Shown here: one piece after another, positions 42,444 through 44,241 of the stretch
Numbering within the stretch: position 1 is the stretch's first letter
Layout: each line of letters starts with the position of its first letter
The notes under the pieces: generated by a model
What the model was told of the DNA's origin: nothing
What the model saw: the letters and a program-made list of their open reading frames with translations, nothing else
Databases searched by the model: none
Assembly (NCBI RefSeq): GCF_019599275.1
Contig: NZ_JAHZTD010000011.1
Span: 1-44,241, forward strand
From: Hymenobacter sp. HSC-4F20
GTDB lineage: Bacteria > Bacteroidota > Bacteroidia > Cytophagales > Hymenobacteraceae
Direction of reading: 5' to 3'
DNA length: 44,241 nucleotides
Program-made: the position numbers and the translations under genes

Positions 42444-44241
42444 CTAGAATGAAGGTAAAACTACCGTGTGAACAGTGTGATTGAAGGGATCTACTTGACT
42501 AGGATTGCCATGGCTTTTGTACCAAAAGCTTTGCTTTACTGACTTACTCGACGAATCCCATGAAAAGGTAACGTCTCCTATCTGATCTTCACCAACGCCT
42601 ACTCGATTATTTCCGTACTTCATATGTTCGACGCTGATTTGCTTAACCTTATCTAACGTATTGGTTGTCCAAGTGAATACTGGCGCGTTAGGAAAGCGCA
42701 CAGACTTGTTTCTCTTATCTAACGCAAATTGCAATGAGTACTCCCATTGTGGGTAATCACCTTGCGCGTCTTTATAATACCGTTCATCAGTCATTCTGAT
42801 AACCACTGGTGCTTCGTGTCTGTACACAGGTATACCATGAAGTTCCTGTTTATCATGCTGCATCACGTGTGGATTGGGTACAGGTAAGGACCAGCCAGCA
42901 TACATCAGCGTTGCTCTGTCTAACAGAGTCATGGCCTGGGAAGCAAGAGTACCCGAAAGACGAGTCTTAGAGTCTTGATTCTTTAGCGAACTGCAGACTA
43001 ACTGAGTAAAATGCGCTCTAACAGGCAAATTTGTATTACTAGGATTTGAAATAGCCGGTCTATGGTAATCAACATTGACACTGAAGCCGTAATGAACATC
43101 GCCCGAAAAGAAAACCACGCGCTTGTATTTGGAAAATTCGCGTAGGGCACCTTGCATTCCATCTTCGTTAAATGCCCAAGCTTCTTTATCCTGGTTTTCA
43201 TTACCAGAAATTGGGTGACCATCCGTAGCTTTAGTACTGAAAAGGTGGAAGGGGGCATCATCAATACCTGCCACAAGCTCTTGAACTATGCCTTCTACAA
43301 TGGAATGACCGAACATCGGCGCCGGGCATAGCACCAAGGCTACTTCTACCGAAGCCGGCAAGCTATTCAACGGCGTATTAACTTGATTAGTAAGAGCGGA
43401 ATAGCTCAGGAGTGCCGGCGGTTTAGCAGGGGAATCAATATCGGTAAACTGGCGATGAGTTCGTGAATCCAGTGCTATTAATATAAATTTATTAAAAACA
43501 ATTGAGAAGTGATAATCAATACCGAAATTGGTTTCCAATGATTTCATTGGTGTATTGTTAGGCCCTCTTCCATCATATGAAATTTTCGGCAAAATTATAT
43601 TACCAATTTCATTCCATTTTACTGACATGGCGTCACCTCGCGCGCTGTGAACTTGCTGTAATTTAGTAAGCAAATCTCCACCTGGTGTATCAGCATTAAA
43701 ACGAGCAGGAGTATTGCCCCATGACTGAAATACAGCAAAGGCTACCATTCCGTTTTGAATAATCTTTGTACCTAAGGAGCTGCTATATGCTCTTTCAACC
43801 CATTCTAAGTTTAAAAACCAGTCGTCAGTAATTTCATGGTCATCACACATCATATATGATGGAATGTTAGCCAACGCCCGACGGACTTTTCCCAGAGTTG
43901 AATAAAAGCTTATTAACGCTACAGCTTCGTTGTCATAAGATTCGCCCAATGGTGTTTTAGAAACAACTATCTGGTCAGCTTTTCCAACGACTTTTGTTGT
44001 AGCCGCTGGTTCATTCGGATATACATCATTGAAAGTAGGCAGATCCAGTACAGTTGCTCCACCCGCTGACGTTTTTGTTGGCCAGAGCACGTTAGACCAT
44101 GCGAAAAGGTACATTGAAAAGAATTCACTCATTCGCATCAGGTGACTTGTGCCTTTCCCATAAGCAGTCAACTTAGCAACCTCTGTGATAATCTTTTCAC
44201 GCTTGCCAGGTTTAAGAACTGCTGGGAGCTCATCTGTAACT
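42444..44241 (-). CDS. PhoD-like metallophosphatase, 3' part
   Basis: This is the continuation of the gene that starts at 843; bases 44115-44241 duplicate 1-127. It carries the remaining metal-site motifs, CDDHE (about residues 371-375) and SGDVHYGF (about 618-625). Together with GDQIYAD upstream these form the PhoD/alkaline phosphatase D metallophosphoesterase core. The total of 837 aa is longer than typical PhoD. No signal peptide or membrane segment is seen. The stop is 5 bp before the start of the small membrane protein at 42438, so the two are probably co-transcribed. Base composition is clearly more AT-rich than in most of the window. Confidence 0.88.
   Translation of the reverse strand, partial: VTDELPAVLKPGKREKIITEVAKLTAYGKGTSHLMRMSEFFSMYLFAWSNVLWPTKTSAGGATVLDLPTFNDVYPNEPAATTKVVGKADQIVVSKTPLGESYDNEAVALISFYSTLGKVRRALANIPSYMMCDDHEITDDWFLNLEWVERAYSSSLGTKIIQNGMVAFAVFQSWGNTPARFNADTPGGDLLTKLQQVHSARGDAMSVKWNEIGNIILPKISYDGRGPNNTPMKSLETNFGIDYHFSIVFNKFILIALDSRTHRQFTDIDSPAKPPALLSYSALTNQVNTPLNSLPASVEVALVLCPAPMFGHSIVEGIVQELVAGIDDAPFHLFSTKATDGHPISGNENQDKEAWAFNEDGMQGALREFSKYKRVVFFSGDVHYGFSVNVDYHRPAISNPSNTNLPVRAHFTQLVCSSLKNQDSKTRLSGTLASQAMTLLDRATLMYAGWSLPVPNPHVMQHDKQELHGIPVYRHEAPVVIRMTDERYYKDAQGDYPQWEYSLQFALDKRNKSVRFPNAPVFTWTTNTLDKVKQISVEHMKYGNNRVGVGEDQIGDVTFSWDSSSKSVKQSFWYKSHGNPSQVDPFNHTVHTVVLPSF
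44115..44241. repeat. Terminal redundancy (circle junction), second copy
   Basis: This is a second reading of bases 1-127. It should be removed when the element is closed; position 44114 joins to position 1. Confidence 0.93.

Noticed and set aside
17466..44114. An extracellular contractile injection system
   Set aside because: No sheath, tube, baseplate or AAA+ ATPase gene was recognised; only fibre-like and TcB-like parts are present.
1..44241. An ordinary prophage or phage-plasmid
   Set aside because: Fibres, hydrolases and a LexA-like repressor are phage-like, but no terminase, portal, capsid or tail-tube gene is visible on the full circle.
1..44241. tRNA and rRNA genes
   Set aside because: I saw no tRNA-like or rRNA-like sequence on reading, though no covariance search could be run.

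Overview
This is a complete circular replicon, not a chromosome fragment. Bases 1-127 are repeated exactly at 44115-44241, and a PhoD-like gene reads in frame through that junction, so the circle is about 44,114 bp. The high G+C of most of the window, the lack of clear Shine-Dalgarno sequences, a Rep_3-type initiator with iterons, and the protein styles suggest a plasmid of a GC-rich member of the Bacteroidota, perhaps a Hymenobacter-like organism. The host assignment is inference.

Layout. (1) 1193-5706 is the plasmid backbone: a serine resolvase, a ParA / ribbon-helix-helix partition pair, an iteron origin, the Rep initiator, and a decayed Fic gene followed by a small Fic-antitoxin-like gene. 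(2) 5734-7484 holds two repressors, one LexA-like (HTH plus S24) and one XRE type. (3) 7485-8552 is a regulatory and GC-rich stretch with no convincing large gene. (4) 8553-11224 holds a winged-helix protein, a Toprim primase-like protein and small hypotheticals. (5) 11731-17389 (+) looks like a lysis cassette: a membrane PAS protein, two small membrane proteins, a CHAP hydrolase with signal peptide, a fibre-module protein, an overlapping spanin-like pair and an SH3b plus Cys/His hydrolase. It ends at a perfect 29-bp inverted-repeat terminator. (6) From 843 across the junction down to 17466, almost all on the minus strand, is one giant cluster: PhoD-like phosphohydrolase, 3-TM protein, DUF6603-like protein, three large unknown proteins (1368, 1586 and 653 aa), a beta-helix fibre plus discoidin protein, a TcB/SpvB-like toxin-complex protein with no RHS part, and a second beta-helix fibre plus LamG/discoidin protein.

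How it may work together (inference). No capsid, terminase, tail sheath or tube gene is visible, so this is neither an ordinary phage nor a contractile injection system. The minus-strand cluster looks like the parts list of a large secreted or particle-like assembly with a TcB-like shell protein and carbohydrate-binding tips. The plus-strand cassette looks like a holin/endolysin/spanin release system of the kind used for some Tc toxins (type 10 secretion). A roughly 48-residue N-terminal module shared by one plus-strand and two minus-strand proteins ties the two operons together.
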